From Pseudarthrobacter sp. NIBRBAC000502772 (lineage in GTDB: Bacteria; Actinomycetota; Actinomycetes; Actinomycetales; Micrococcaceae): a stretch of DNA of 64,000 nt. The stretch's first letter is position 1. Each line of letters begins with the position of its first letter. This document shows, piece after piece, positions 7,222 to 17,071 of this stretch. The notes under the pieces were generated by a model. The model worked only from the letters and a program-made list of their open reading frames with translations, searched no databases and was not told the origin of the DNA. The stretch covers positions 3,224,001-3,288,000 of the forward strand of contig NZ_CP041188.1 in the NCBI RefSeq assembly GCF_006517235.1. The letters run 5' to 3'. A program made the translations under genes and the position numbers.

Positions 7222-8829
7222 ATGTCACTCAGCCGTAAATACGCCGCCCTCGGCGCCGTCCTGGCCGGAACATTGATGTTCACCGCCTGCTCCGGCGGCG
7301 GCTCAGGCACCACGGAGATCAAAGACGCCTCCGCGGACTTCGGCTTCCAGGAAACAGGCTTCCCCATCGTCAGCAAGCAACTCGACCTGACCTTCTCCGG
7401 CACCAAGGCCGCCCTGGCCCCGGACTACAACACCATGACCGTGGTCAAGGAATGGGAAAAAGCCACCAACATCCACATCAACTGGGAAAACCTGCCCGAA
7501 ACGGTCTTCCAGGAAAAGAAGAACCTCATCCTGGCCAGCGGTGACCTGCCCGATGCTTTCTTCAACACCGGACTGACCGACGCCGAGATCGCCACCTACT
7601 CCGCCAGTGGCACCCTCATCCCGCTCGAAGGGCTCATCGAGAAGAACGCACCCAACCTCGCCAAGCTGCTCTCTGACCGGCAAGACATCAAGGCCGCCAT
7701 CACTTCCTCGGACGGGCACATCTACTCCCTGCCATCGATCGAGGAACTCGGCCTGGTCCAGTTCCCCAACGAACTCGCCATCAACACGTCGTGGCTGAAA
7801 AAACTGAACATCCCGATGCCGAAGACCATCGATGAGTTCCACGATGCGCTGCTGGCCTTCAAGACCCAGGATGCGTCCGGGACCGGCAAGACCATCCCGC
7901 TGAGCTTCATGCCCGGATCCTGGTGCGGGGACATCGTTGATCTGATCGCCGCCCTCGGCGGAGTGCCGGACAACATGGACCACCGCATCGTCCAGGACGA
8001 CAAAGTCATCTTCACCCCCACCCAGGACGGCTACAAAAAAGCCATTCAGACCCTGCATGAGTGGTACCAGGAAGGCCTGATCGATCCCGAGTCCTTCTCC
8101 CAGGATGACAAGGCGTACCTGGCCAAGGGCAAGGCGGCCACCGAAAACCTTGGCTCCTTCGTCTGGTGGGAAGTCCCCGAAATGGTCGGCGCGGACCGTG
8201 CCAACAACTACACCCTGGTCCCGGTGCTCGAAGGCGTGGACGGCAAACGGATCGCCAGCCAGTCCAACAACCAGGAAATCGCCCGCGGCGCCTTCGCCAT
8301 CACCCGGACCAACAAATACCCGGCCGCGACCATGCGCTGGGCAGACAACCTCTACGACCCCATCCAGTCCGCCCAGGCCAACTGGGGGCCCATCGGTGAA
8401 ACCCTCCAAAAGGACGCCAGCGGACTCCTGACCCAGATCCCAGCCCAGGCCGGGACGAGCGAAGGCGAACGCCGGCAGAAAGTCGCCCCGGGCGGCCCGA
8501 AGGCCAACACCGCCGATAACTTCACCACCGTCGTCGCTCCCGAACCACGCGCCGCCGAACGCCAGAAAACCGTCAACGAACTCTACAAGCCCTTCGCCGG
8601 CAACGACGGCTACCCACCGGTCGCCCTCTCCAACGAAGAACTGCAGCAGATCAGCACCATCCAGACCGACACCACCTCACTGGTCAAGCAGAACGTCGCC
8701 AAGTGGATCGTCTCCGGCGGCATCGAGCAGGAATGGGACGGCTACGTCTCCCAACTCAAGAACGTCGGCGTCGACAAAATGATCGAGGTCTACCAGCAGG
8801 CCTACGACCGCTACAAAAAGAACTCCTAG
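7222..8829 (+). CDS. Extracellular sugar-binding lipoprotein (LplA-type)
   Basis: A 535-residue solute-binding protein. The signal peptide ends in FTAC, so Cys23 is the predicted lipid anchor. The length and the N-lobe motif TMTVVKEWEKATNIHINWEN match the large LplA-type binding proteins paired with LplB/LplC permeases. ATG 7222 has AGGA six bases upstream; ATG 7216 in the same frame is possible. The neighbouring GH32 enzyme suggests a fructan fragment, fructo-oligosaccharide or sucrose-like ligand; the exact sugar is not evident. Confidence 0.9.
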   Translation: MSLSRKYAALGAVLAGTLMFTACSGGGSGTTEIKDASADFGFQETGFPIVSKQLDLTFSGTKAALAPDYNTMTVVKEWEKATNIHINWENLPETVFQEKKNLILASGDLPDAFFNTGLTDAEIATYSASGTLIPLEGLIEKNAPNLAKLLSDRQDIKAAITSSDGHIYSLPSIEELGLVQFPNELAINTSWLKKLNIPMPKTIDEFHDALLAFKTQDASGTGKTIPLSFMPGSWCGDIVDLIAALGGVPDNMDHRIVQDDKVIFTPTQDGYKKAIQTLHEWYQEGLIDPESFSQDDKAYLAKGKAATENLGSFVWWEVPEMVGADRANNYTLVPVLEGVDGKRIASQSNNQEIARGAFAITRTNKYPAATMRWADNLYDPIQSAQANWGPIGETLQKDASGLLTQIPAQAGTSEGERRQKVAPGGPKANTADNFTTVVAPEPRAAERQKTVNELYKPFAGNDGYPPVALSNEELQQISTIQTDTTSLVKQNVAKWIVSGGIEQEWDGYVSQLKNVGVDKMIEVYQQAYDRYKKNS

Positions 8830-8840
8830 CTTCCAAAGCA

Positions 8841-8874
8841 CGGGTGGGCCGGTGCTTCCGCATCGGCCCACCCG
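8841..8874 (+). terminator. Intercistronic hairpin between binding protein and GH32 gene
   Basis: An 11-bp perfect inverted repeat (CGGGTGGGCCG and its complement) with a 12-base loop, 12 bp after the binding-protein stop. No T-run follows, so it is more likely an mRNA-stabilising or partial-termination element. It would let the binding protein be made in excess over the hydrolase. Confidence 0.6.
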
Positions 8875-8949
8875 CCACCAGATCCACTTGCTGGTTCTTG
8901 GCCCAATTTTGCAAGAGTCCCAACCTGCAACGAAATGAGAATGACCTTC

Positions 8950-10461
8950 ATGACTGCCGCGACCGCCACGACAGCCGACACTTTCCGCCCGGCCTTGCAT
9001 TACTCAGCCCGGAACACCTGGCTCAATGACCCCAACGGCCTGATTCATCATGAAGGCGTCTACCACCTCTACTACCAGAGCAACCCGCTGGGTAACGTGT
9101 GGGGGAACATGTCCTGGGGACACGCCACCTCCACAGACCTGACCACCTGGACCGAACACCCCATCGCCATCGCCTGCGACGACGACGAAGACATCTTCTC
9201 CGGCAGCATCGTCTTCGACCGCGACAACACCAGCGGTTTCGGTACCGACTCGGCTCCGCCCCTGGTCGCCGTCTACACCAGCGCCTTCAAACCCGGCTCC
9301 GCACACGCCGGGCTCCAGGCCCAGTCCCTCGCCTACAGCCGCGACGGCGGCTACACCTGGACCAAACACACCGCCAACCCCGTCCTGAACCGCGGATCCG
9401 CCGAGTTCCGGGACCCCAAGGTCATAAAGTACGACGGCGGTGCCGGCAGCTACTGGGTCATGGTCGCCGTGGAAGCCACGGACTTCCAGGTGGTGCTGTA
9501 CAAGTCCCACGACCTCAAAAACTGGGAGCTGCTCAGTACCTTCGGCCCGGCCAACGCCACCGGAGGCGTCTGGGAATGCCCCGACCTCTTCCCCCTCCCC
9601 GTCGACGGCGACCCGGAGAACCTTCAGTGGGTCCTCACCGTAAACCTCAACCCCGGTGGCCCGAACAACGGCTCTGCCGGGCAGTACTTCATCGGCGACT
9701 TCGACGGGACCACGTTCACCTCGGCCACCACCGTGACCGAAGGCGTCCAGGACCCGGATCGGCTGGGCGAGTACCAGTGGCTGGACTGGGGCCGTGACTA
9801 CTACGCCGCAGTCTCCTTCAGCGACGCCCCCGACAACCGCCGCCTCATGATCGCCTGGATGAACAACTGGGAATACGCCAACCAGATCCCCACCTCGCCC
9901 TGGCGCAGCCCCATGTCCCTGGTCCGCGAAGTATCCCTCCGAACTGTTGACGGAAAAGCGCGGCTGTTCCAAGAGGCCGCCGGAGATTTCGCCGCAGTGT
10001 CCAGTGCCGGACCGTCATTCAGCCTTGAACGGATGGAATTCTCCGACTGCACACGCGTGCTCGACGGGGCATCAGGCAGCGTCCAACGCATCGAGGTCAC
10101 CTTCATCCCCTGGACCGTCGAAGAATTCGGGATCATCGTCCGTGGGAACGGCTCCCACGGAACCCGCGTCGGTATCCGGCCGGCACACGGTACCCTCCAT
10201 GTCGACCGCCGGACATCAGGGAACACCAGCTTCCATGAATCCTTCCCATCCATCGACACAGCCCCCATCAGCGCGATCGACGGTTCCTACCGGCTCACGA
10301 TCTTCGTGGACCGCTGCTCCCTTGAAGTCTTCGCCCAGGAAGGCCAACTCACCATTACGGAACTGATCTTCCCGGCACCCACCAGCACTGACGTCGCCAT
10401 CTACGCCCTCGGCGGCACAGTCACCGTAGACAGCCTGAACATCACCCAGTACGCCGCCTGA
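8950..10461 (+). CDS. Glycoside hydrolase family 32 (beta-fructosidase / levanase / inulinase type)
   Basis: A 503-residue GH32 enzyme. The catalytic nucleophile Asp27 lies in WLNDPNG, the transition-state stabiliser in EFRDPKV, and the acid/base Glu in WECPDLF. A five-bladed propeller (about 12-350) is followed by the C-terminal beta-sandwich (RCSLEVFAQEG). It hydrolyses terminal or internal beta-fructosidic bonds. There is no signal peptide, so it probably acts inside the cell on sugars delivered by the adjacent transporter. ATGs at 8935 and 8941 are alternatives; 8950 is preceded by the same GAATGACC context as the binding-protein start. Confidence 0.93.
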   Translation: MTAATATTADTFRPALHYSARNTWLNDPNGLIHHEGVYHLYYQSNPLGNVWGNMSWGHATSTDLTTWTEHPIAIACDDDEDIFSGSIVFDRDNTSGFGTDSAPPLVAVYTSAFKPGSAHAGLQAQSLAYSRDGGYTWTKHTANPVLNRGSAEFRDPKVIKYDGGAGSYWVMVAVEATDFQVVLYKSHDLKNWELLSTFGPANATGGVWECPDLFPLPVDGDPENLQWVLTVNLNPGGPNNGSAGQYFIGDFDGTTFTSATTVTEGVQDPDRLGEYQWLDWGRDYYAAVSFSDAPDNRRLMIAWMNNWEYANQIPTSPWRSPMSLVREVSLRTVDGKARLFQEAAGDFAAVSSAGPSFSLERMEFSDCTRVLDGASGSVQRIEVTFIPWTVEEFGIIVRGNGSHGTRVGIRPAHGTLHVDRRTSGNTSFHESFPSIDTAPISAIDGSYRLTIFVDRCSLEVFAQEGQLTITELIFPAPTSTDVAIYALGGTVTVDSLNITQYAA

Positions 10462-10530
10462 TAGGGAGTCATCGTCGCGGCACCATCTCGCCTCCAATGT
10501 GACAGTCGGGAACAAAAGTCCAACTTAAAG

Positions 10531-10568
10531 GCAACAGCCCCGCACAAGTATGTGTGCGGGGCTGTTGC
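10531..10568. terminator. Bidirectional terminator between GH32 and nrdF
   Basis: A 16-bp perfect stem (GCAACAGCCCCGCACA and its complement) with a 6-base loop, lying between two convergent genes. T-rich sequence follows on both strands, so it can end both the fructoside and the nrd transcripts. Confidence 0.8.
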
Positions 10569-10600
10569 AGGTTTGTTGGGTACGAACAAAGGAGGAGGAA

Positions 10601-11608
<1,008 letters not shown>

Positions 11609-11614
11609 TTAAGC

Positions 11615-11646
11615 GTACGACGGCGGGCGGGCGCCCGCCGTCGTAC
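11615..11646 (-). terminator. Strong hairpin between nrdE and nrdF
   Basis: Fifteen-bp arms (GTACGACGGCGGGCG and its complement) with a 2-base loop form a very stable stem in the 91-bp gap between nrdE and nrdF. No T-run follows on the minus strand. It may act as an attenuator or 3' stabiliser that sets different NrdE and NrdF levels. Confidence 0.6.
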
Positions 11647-11666
11647 TGTCCAGATTTAGTTGAAGA

Positions 11667-13871
11667 TTAAAGCATGCAGCTGACGCAGTTGTCCACCTCG
11701 GTTCCCTCCAGCGCGAGCTGGCGGAGACGGATGTAGTAGATGGTCTTGATGCCCTTCTTCCAGGCGTAGATCTGGGCCCGGTTGATGTCGCGCGTGGTGG
11801 CGGTGTCCTTGAAGAACAGCGTCAGGGACAGGCCCTGGTCCACGTGCTGGGTGGCTGCGGCGTAGGTGTCGATGACCTTCTCATAGCCGAGCTCGTACGC
11901 GTCCTGGTAGTACTCCAGGTTGTCGTTCGTCAGGTACGGCGCCGGGTAGTACACGCGGCCCAGCTTGCCTTCCTTGCGGATCTCGATCTTGGACGCCACC
12001 GGGTGGATCGAGGAGGTGGAGTTGTTGATGTAGGAGATCGAGCCCGTCGGCGGGACGGCCTGCAGGTTCTGGTTGTAGATGCCGTGCTCCATAACGGAGG
12101 CCTTCAGCTCGCGCCAGTCATCCTGGGTGGGGATGTGGATGTTCTTGAACAGCTCCGCAACCTTCTCGGTCTGCGGCACCCACTCCTGCTCCGTGTACTT
12201 GTCGAAGAACTCGCCCGAGGCGTACTTGGACTTCTCAAAGCCGCCGAAGGTCTGTCCGGTCTCGATGGACAGCAGGTTGGAGGCGCGGACCGCGTGGTAC
12301 ACCACCGAATAGAAGTAGATGTTGGTGAAGTCCAGGCCCTCTTCGGAACCGTAGTGGACCCGCTCGCGGGCCAAATAGCCGTGCAGGTTCATCTGTCCCA
12401 GGCCGATGGCGTGGGACTGGTCGTTGCCGCGGGCGATGGACGGCACCGAGGTGATGTTGGACATGTCCGAGACCGCCGAGAGGGACCGGATGGCCGTCTC
12501 GATGGTCAGGCCGAAGTCCGGGCTGTCCATGGCCTTGGCGATGTTCAGCGAACCCAGGTTGCAGGAGATGTCCTTGCCGGTCTGGTCGTAGGACAGGTCA
12601 TCGTGGTACGTCGTGGGCTGCGAAACCTGGAGGATCTCCGAGCACAGGTTGGACATGATGATCTTGCCGTCGATCGGGTTTTCCCGGTTTACGGTGTCCT
12701 CGAACATGATGTACGGGTAGCCGGATTCGAACTGGATCTCGGCGAGGGTCTGGAAGAACTCGCGCGCTTTGATCTTGGTCTTCTTGATCCGGGAATCGTC
12801 CACCATCTCGTAGTACTTCTCGGTGACCGAGACGTCGGAGAACGGCATGCCGTAGACGCGCTCGACGTCGTACGGGGAGAACAGGTACATGTCCTCGTCC
12901 TTCTTGGCCAGCTCGAACGTGATGTCCGGGATGACAACGCCCAGCGAGAGGGTCTTGATGCGGATCTTCTCATCCGCGTTCTCGCGCTTGGTGTCCAGGA
13001 AGCGGTAGATGTCCGGGTGGTGCGCGTGCAGGTACACCGCACCGGCACCCTGGCGGGCACCGAGCTGGTTGGCGTAGGAGAAGCTGTCCTCGAGGAGCTT
13101 CATCACGGGGATGACGCCGGAGGACTGGTTCTCGATCTGCTTGATCGGGGCGCCCACTTCGCGGATGTTGGTCAGCGCGAACGCCACACCGCCGCCGCGC
13201 TTGGACAGCTGCAGCGCCGAGTTGATGGACCGGCCGATCGATTCCATGTTGTCTTCGATGCGGAGCAGGAAGCAGGAGACCAGCTCGCCGCGCTGCTTCT
13301 TGCCGGCGTTCAGGAACGTGGGCGTGGCCGGCTGGAAGCGGCCTTCGATGATCTCGTCCACCATCTGCAGGGCGAGCTTTTCGTCGCCGCGTGCCAGGTG
13401 CAGGGCCACCATGCAGACGCGGTCCTCGTAGCGCTCCAGGAATCGATTGCCGTCGAACGTCTTCAGCGTGTAGGACGTGTAGAACTTGAACGCGCCCAGG
13501 AAGGTCTCGAAGCGGAACTTCTTCTTGTACGCGCGGTTGTAGAGCTCGCGGATGAAGTTCATCGTGTACTGGTCGAGGGTTTCGCGCTCGTAGTACTGGT
13601 TCTTCACCAGGTAGTCGAGCTTCTCTTCCAGGTCATGGAAAAAGACGGTGTTGTTGTTCACGTGCTGCAGGAAGTACTGGTGTGCAGCCTCGCGGTCGGC
13701 CTCGAACTGGATCTCGCCGTTCGGACCGTACAGGTTCAGCATGGCGTTGAGCTCGTGATAGCCCAGGCCCTTATAGGCGGCCGGCATCTCGGGCTTTTCG
13801 ACGGCGGCGCCTGCGCGGGTGCCCTGGCCTTCGGCCCTGGTTACTTCTGTGTCTGCGACAGTCGTGTCCAA
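11667..13871 (-). CDS. nrdE: Class Ib ribonucleotide reductase alpha subunit NrdE
   Basis: The 734-residue large catalytic subunit, which reduces ribonucleoside diphosphates. The active-site cysteine region is visible in [22 protein letters not shown] and [18 protein letters not shown] are signature stretches. The C-terminal CVSCML holds the shuttle cysteines re-reduced by NrdH. The chosen start (13871) overlaps the nrdI end by 31 bp; the conserved part begins at [14 protein letters not shown], about 28 residues in, so a shorter form is possible. Confidence 0.96.
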   Translation of the reverse strand: MDTTVADTEVTRAEGQGTRAGAAVEKPEMPAAYKGLGYHELNAMLNLYGPNGEIQFEADREAAHQYFLQHVNNNTVFFHDLEEKLDYLVKNQYYERETLDQYTMNFIRELYNRAYKKKFRFETFLGAFKFYTSYTLKTFDGNRFLERYEDRVCMVALHLARGDEKLALQMVDEIIEGRFQPATPTFLNAGKKQRGELVSCFLLRIEDNMESIGRSINSALQLSKRGGGVAFALTNIREVGAPIKQIENQSSGVIPVMKLLEDSFSYANQLGARQGAGAVYLHAHHPDIYRFLDTKRENADEKIRIKTLSLGVVIPDITFELAKKDEDMYLFSPYDVERVYGMPFSDVSVTEKYYEMVDDSRIKKTKIKAREFFQTLAEIQFESGYPYIMFEDTVNRENPIDGKIIMSNLCSEILQVSQPTTYHDDLSYDQTGKDISCNLGSLNIAKAMDSPDFGLTIETAIRSLSAVSDMSNITSVPSIARGNDQSHAIGLGQMNLHGYLARERVHYGSEEGLDFTNIYFYSVVYHAVRASNLLSIETGQTFGGFEKSKYASGEFFDKYTEQEWVPQTEKVAELFKNIHIPTQDDWRELKASVMEHGIYNQNLQAVPPTGSISYINNSTSSIHPVASKIEIRKEGKLGRVYYPAPYLTNDNLEYYQDAYELGYEKVIDTYAAATQHVDQGLSLTLFFKDTATTRDINRAQIYAWKKGIKTIYYIRLRQLALEGTEVDNCVSCML

Positions 13872-14323
13872 AACGTGTCCAATCCATTGTGTACGCGGGC
13901 GACGTCTTCTGGCGTGCCCATTAGTTCAAATCTGTAAAGCCGGGGGACGTTGCACTTGGCGGCAATAATGTCCGCGGCCATGCAGTAGTTGTCCCCGAAG
14001 TTTGTGTTGCCTGCACCGATAACCCCGCGGATCAGTTGCCTGTTCTGCGGGTCGTTCAGAAACCGGATCACCTGCTTGGGCACGGAGCCCTCTCCCCCGG
14101 TGCCCCCGTACGTCGGCACTACCAGGACATAAGGCCGGGTGGCGAGAAGGGGTGCATCCTTTGCATGGAGCGGGATCCGTGCCAGCTCACATCCGAGCTT
14201 CGCGACAAAGCGGCTGGTGTTCTCGGAGGTGGAGGAAAAGTAGATGAGCTGGCTCTGTGTGGTGACAGGCGCCAACGGGGCCACCTGGGCCCTGGCTACT
14301 GCCAGTGCTGACACGGGAGTCAC
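13841..14323 (-). CDS. nrdI: Flavodoxin-like NrdI
   Basis: A 160-residue flavodoxin-like protein that supplies superoxide or electrons for assembling the Mn-tyrosyl radical in NrdF. The FMN phosphate loop reads [13 protein letters not shown], and [15 protein letters not shown] and [14 protein letters not shown] match other NrdI. An N-terminal extension of about 25 residues precedes the conserved start (LIYFSS). It sits between nrdH and nrdE and overlaps nrdE. Confidence 0.95.
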   Translation of the reverse strand: MTPVSALAVARAQVAPLAPVTTQSQLIYFSSTSENTSRFVAKLGCELARIPLHAKDAPLLATRPYVLVVPTYGGTGGEGSVPKQVIRFLNDPQNRQLIRGVIGAGNTNFGDNYCMAADIIAAKCNVPRLYRFELMGTPEDVARVHNGLDTFWTRLSQTQK

Positions 14324-14370
14324 CTCATGTGTGCGGATTGAAAGTTGCCGGCTGGCGAAAGTGCAGGGCC

Positions 14371-14616
14371 TTAGGCCACGGAGGAAACGGCAGACAGTGC
14401 CAGTTCCTCGATCTTGTCCGGGCGGAAGCCTGACCAGTGGTCCTGGTCCGTGACTACAACAGGTGCCTGCATGTAGCCCAGCGCCTTCAGGCGCTCGAGG
14501 GCCTCGGCGTCCTGGGAGATGTCAACGCTCTGGTAAGTGATGCCCTTTTTGTCCAGCGCACGGTAGGTTGCGTTGCACTGTACACACGCAGGTTTGGTGT
14601 AAACCGTAACGGTCAT
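14371..14616 (-). CDS. nrdH: Glutaredoxin-like electron donor NrdH
   Basis: An 81-residue redoxin with the CVQC active site (Cys11, Cys14) and the family tail [12 protein letters not shown]. It reduces the C-terminal cysteines of NrdE and is itself recycled by thioredoxin reductase. It is the first gene of the nrd operon, with a GGGGACAGGG-type purine-rich stretch before ATG 14616. Possible NrdR and DnaA sites lie within 210 bp upstream. Confidence 0.96.
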   Translation of the reverse strand: MTVTVYTKPACVQCNATYRALDKKGITYQSVDISQDAEALERLKALGYMQAPVVVTDQDHWSGFRPDKIEELALSAVSSVA

Positions 14617-14677
14617 TGTCCCTGTCCCCTTTATCGAAATCTTCGCTCGTCTTTGTCCTGCCCAAGCTGTACGTCGA

Positions 14678-14736
14678 TACTACATGTAGTGCAGACGGCT
14701 CTTCGGAACCCCAAGATGATGTATTACAAGTATGTC
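14678..14736 (-). promoter_or_regulatory. Candidate pair of NrdR boxes upstream of nrdH
   Basis: Box 1 (14678-14692) contains the perfect 12-bp palindrome ACTACATGTAGT. Box 2 (14722-14736, TATTACAAGTATGTC) matches box 1 at 10 of 15 positions. Their starts are 44 bp apart, close to four helical turns. NrdR represses nrd operons through paired boxes of this general type, so this is the likely repressor site; the second box is weaker. Confidence 0.5.
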
Positions 14737-14750
14737 ATTTAATGCACTTT

Positions 14751-14826
14751 TAATCCACAGGCAAGCGCCCTCAAAATGTCCGGAATTCCGCCATTTTTGC
14801 GGACGAAATCCACACCCTGTGGAGTA
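14751..14826. promoter_or_regulatory. DnaA-box-like sites upstream of the nrd operon
   Basis: TAATCCACA (14751-14759), AAATCCACA (14806-14814) and the reverse-oriented TGTGGAGTA (14818-14826) each resemble the DnaA box TTATCCACA. The last two form a TCCACA-CCC-TGTGGA dyad. DnaA control of nrd genes is known in Escherichia coli, so a link with replication is plausible. The match is moderate. Confidence 0.3.
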
Positions 14827-14917
14827 CTTAGCCACAATTATCGCCCCGCGTGTCGCGTGCTGGACGGCGTGTCGCGCCTAGTGGGCGGACCACTACATCT
14901 GGTGCCGGGCACGCAAA

Positions 14918-14946
14918 AGGGGCCCTGAAAACACCTTCAGGACCCC
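14918..14946 (-). terminator. Rho-independent terminator of the Cfa operon
   Basis: On the minus strand, a 12-bp stem with one mismatch (AGGGGTCCTGAA pairing with TTCAGGGCCCCT) is followed by TTTT. It lies 24 bp after the Cfa stop codon. Confidence 0.8.
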
Positions 14947-14969
14947 TGCGACGTGACGAACCTAACCAG

Positions 14970-16343
14970 CTACAGCTGAGCCTCCCGGCGGTCCAGGACA
15001 ATCTGCTGCACGTCCAGGTAGCCGGACTGGAAACCCGCCCGTGAATAGCAGAGGTAGAACAGCCACATCCGCTGGAACACGGCGTCGAACCCCAGCCCGC
15101 CCACCTCCTGCGAGCGCGCGATGAACTGTTCCTCCCAGAGGCGGAGGGTCGCGGCGTAGTGATCGCCCAGGCCCATCCGCTCCCGCACCCGGAGTCTGGT
15201 GTGCTGCTGGGTCACGCTTTCGATGGCCCGCACGGACGGCAGGAACCCGCCGGGGAAGATGTACTTGTGCACCCAGGTGTACGCGTTGCGCGTGGCCAGC
15301 ATGCGGCCGTGCGGCATGGTGATGGCCTGGATGGCCACCTTCCCGCCCGGGGCCAGCACGCGGTCGATGGTCTGGAAGTAGATGGGCCAGTACTCATAGC
15401 CAACCGCCTCGACCATTTCCACTGACACAACAGCATCGAACTCGCCTTCCACGGCACGGTAGTCCTGCAGCGCCACGGTCACCTGGCCTGCGTAGCCGGC
15501 GGCTGCAATCCGTTCCTGCGCCAGCGCCCGCTGCTCACTGGAGAGCGTCACGCTGTAAACCGTGGCACCACGGGCTGCTGCCCGGAGGGCCAGCTCACCC
15601 CAGCCGGTGCCGATCTCCAGCAGCCGTGTGCCGTTTCCGACGCCGGCCTTGTCCAGCAGCCTGTCGATCTTGGCTTGCTGTGCTTCCGCCAAGGCGTCCC
15701 ACGGGACCGAATCCAGTGCACCGTCGCTCAGCGGGAAGAGCGCCGAGGAGTAGCTCATGGTGGTGTCCAGGAAGTTGGCGAAGAGCTCGTTGGACAGGTC
15801 GTAGTGCCGCGAGATGTTGCTGCGCGTGTTGTGCTCTTCGTTGCGTTCCTGCCGCGGCGTCCGCGGCAGGTACAGGGTCCGCAGCTTCTGCAGCGGTGCG
15901 GGGACCAACGTGTCCACAGACGCGGCGAAGACCTCCAGCACCCCGGCGAGGTCTGACGCTTCCCAGTCCCCCGCCATAAAGGACTCGCCCAGCCCGATCA
16001 GGCCGTTGTCACCGATCCGCACTTCGAACGCTGCCGGCCTGAGCATGGTCATCACCGGCGCGTCCGGGCCACCGGTGCCCAGCACCGAACCGTCCGGGTA
16101 GGCAACACGCAGGGGCAGCCGCCGTACGGCCGCCTTGAACAGCAGGCCCGCGGCTTTGCCCGCCACCAGCGCTTTAGTGCCCGACGGCGGGTGGGCAACA
16201 CCGGGCCACACTTCCGGATCGATGGTGGCCGGCGACGCCGGTACCCCGGCAGCGGTCCGTTCAGTCACCGGGTGCCGTGCGGCTGACTTCGCGGTGGAGA
16301 CCTCCGCAGTCGCGGCTGTTCCGTTTTCATCGGTCATGGTCAT
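14970..16343 (-). CDS. Cyclopropane-fatty-acyl-phospholipid synthase family methyltransferase (first copy)
   Basis: A 457-residue SAM-dependent methyltransferase of the Cfa/CMAS family, which adds a methylene or methyl group to unsaturated acyl chains of membrane lipids. The SAM loop is LLEIGTGWGELALRAA, and HYDLSNELFANFLD and MVEAVGYEYWPIYF are family signatures. A Thr/Ala-rich N-terminal extension of about 45 residues precedes the core. It is the last gene of a three-gene operon, overlapping the DUF1365 gene by ATGA. A second Cfa-type gene at 51867 has a different context, so the two probably act on different substrates. Confidence 0.92.
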   Translation of the reverse strand: MTMTDENGTAATAEVSTAKSAARHPVTERTAAGVPASPATIDPEVWPGVAHPPSGTKALVAGKAAGLLFKAAVRRLPLRVAYPDGSVLGTGGPDAPVMTMLRPAAFEVRIGDNGLIGLGESFMAGDWEASDLAGVLEVFAASVDTLVPAPLQKLRTLYLPRTPRQERNEEHNTRSNISRHYDLSNELFANFLDTTMSYSSALFPLSDGALDSVPWDALAEAQQAKIDRLLDKAGVGNGTRLLEIGTGWGELALRAAARGATVYSVTLSSEQRALAQERIAAAGYAGQVTVALQDYRAVEGEFDAVVSVEMVEAVGYEYWPIYFQTIDRVLAPGGKVAIQAITMPHGRMLATRNAYTWVHKYIFPGGFLPSVRAIESVTQQHTRLRVRERMGLGDHYAATLRLWEEQFIARSQEVGGLGFDAVFQRMWLFYLCYSRAGFQSGYLDVQQIVLDRREAQL

Positions 16344-17071
16344 TGGACTGCCTCCTGTGAGGGGTGATGTGGTCTATTCATGACTGGCAGGCGTCGAGCC
16401 CAGAGTTTGATGCCATGGATCCGGATCAGCGCGGATACCAGCAGCGGCGCAGCCGGGATGGCAACGGCCGCTGCCAGGATGTTCCTGACGGTGGCCGGTC
16501 GCCGGTCCCCGTCCATGGTCGCGGCGAACGGCCGCTGTCCTTCCCGCTCCAGGACGATGGAGACGGCCAGCCGTTGCTCCGGCGCGGGCAGCTTCATCCG
16601 GTACTGCCCGTCAACGTCATTGAACGGAGAAACGTAGAAGGCCTTGGGCACGCTGGCCCGGCCGGAAGGATCCGTTTCCAGGAGGTAGCAGTGGCGTTCG
16701 CCGTAGGTGTTGTGGACTTCGGCGATGACACACTGCAGCTCCCCGGACTTCCGGTAGCACCAGAAGAGGGTGAGGGGGTTGAAGACGTGGCCGAAGACCC
16801 GGGCGCTGGTCAGCATCCGGATGGCCCCGCCGTCGGGCTCTATCCCCCGGGTCCGCAGGAACCGTTCCACGTTGCTGCGGATGGTGGCGTCGGGATCGCC
16901 CAGATGGTCGGCGGCCCGGAAGACAGCCAGCGGCCGCATGAGCCGGGGCAGAACCGGGAGCCGGTCCACGTCCACAAACCAGCTGTAGCTCCGGTAGGTG
17001 AAAGCATTCTTCAGCGGACTCTGGCGCACGTGGGAGATGGACGTGCGGTAGATGGCTGCCGTCGAGCTCAT
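16340..17071 (-). CDS. DUF1365 family protein
   Basis: A 243-residue protein with the DUF1365 hallmarks: YRSYSWFVDVDRLP near the start, FNPLTLFWCYR in the middle, and KAFYVSPFNDVDGQY. Its biochemical role is not established. It is commonly found between an FAD-dependent oxidoreductase and a Cfa-type methyltransferase, as here, which points to fatty-acyl modification. Start ATG 17071 overlaps the upstream stop as ATGA, and its own stop overlaps the Cfa start. Confidence 0.9.
   Translation of the reverse strand: MSSTAAIYRTSISHVRQSPLKNAFTYRSYSWFVDVDRLPVLPRLMRPLAVFRAADHLGDPDATIRSNVERFLRTRGIEPDGGAIRMLTSARVFGHVFNPLTLFWCYRKSGELQCVIAEVHNTYGERHCYLLETDPSGRASVPKAFYVSPFNDVDGQYRMKLPAPEQRLAVSIVLEREGQRPFAATMDGDRRPATVRNILAAAVAIPAAPLLVSALIRIHGIKLWARRLPVMNRPHHPSQEAVQ

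Noticed and set aside
11844..13937. A 697-codon open frame on the plus strand opposite nrdE
   Set aside because: It is an antisense shadow of a highly expressed GC-rich gene, with no family similarity or ribosome site. Similar long shadows opposite metE, lacI and the fructosidase were rejected for the same reason.
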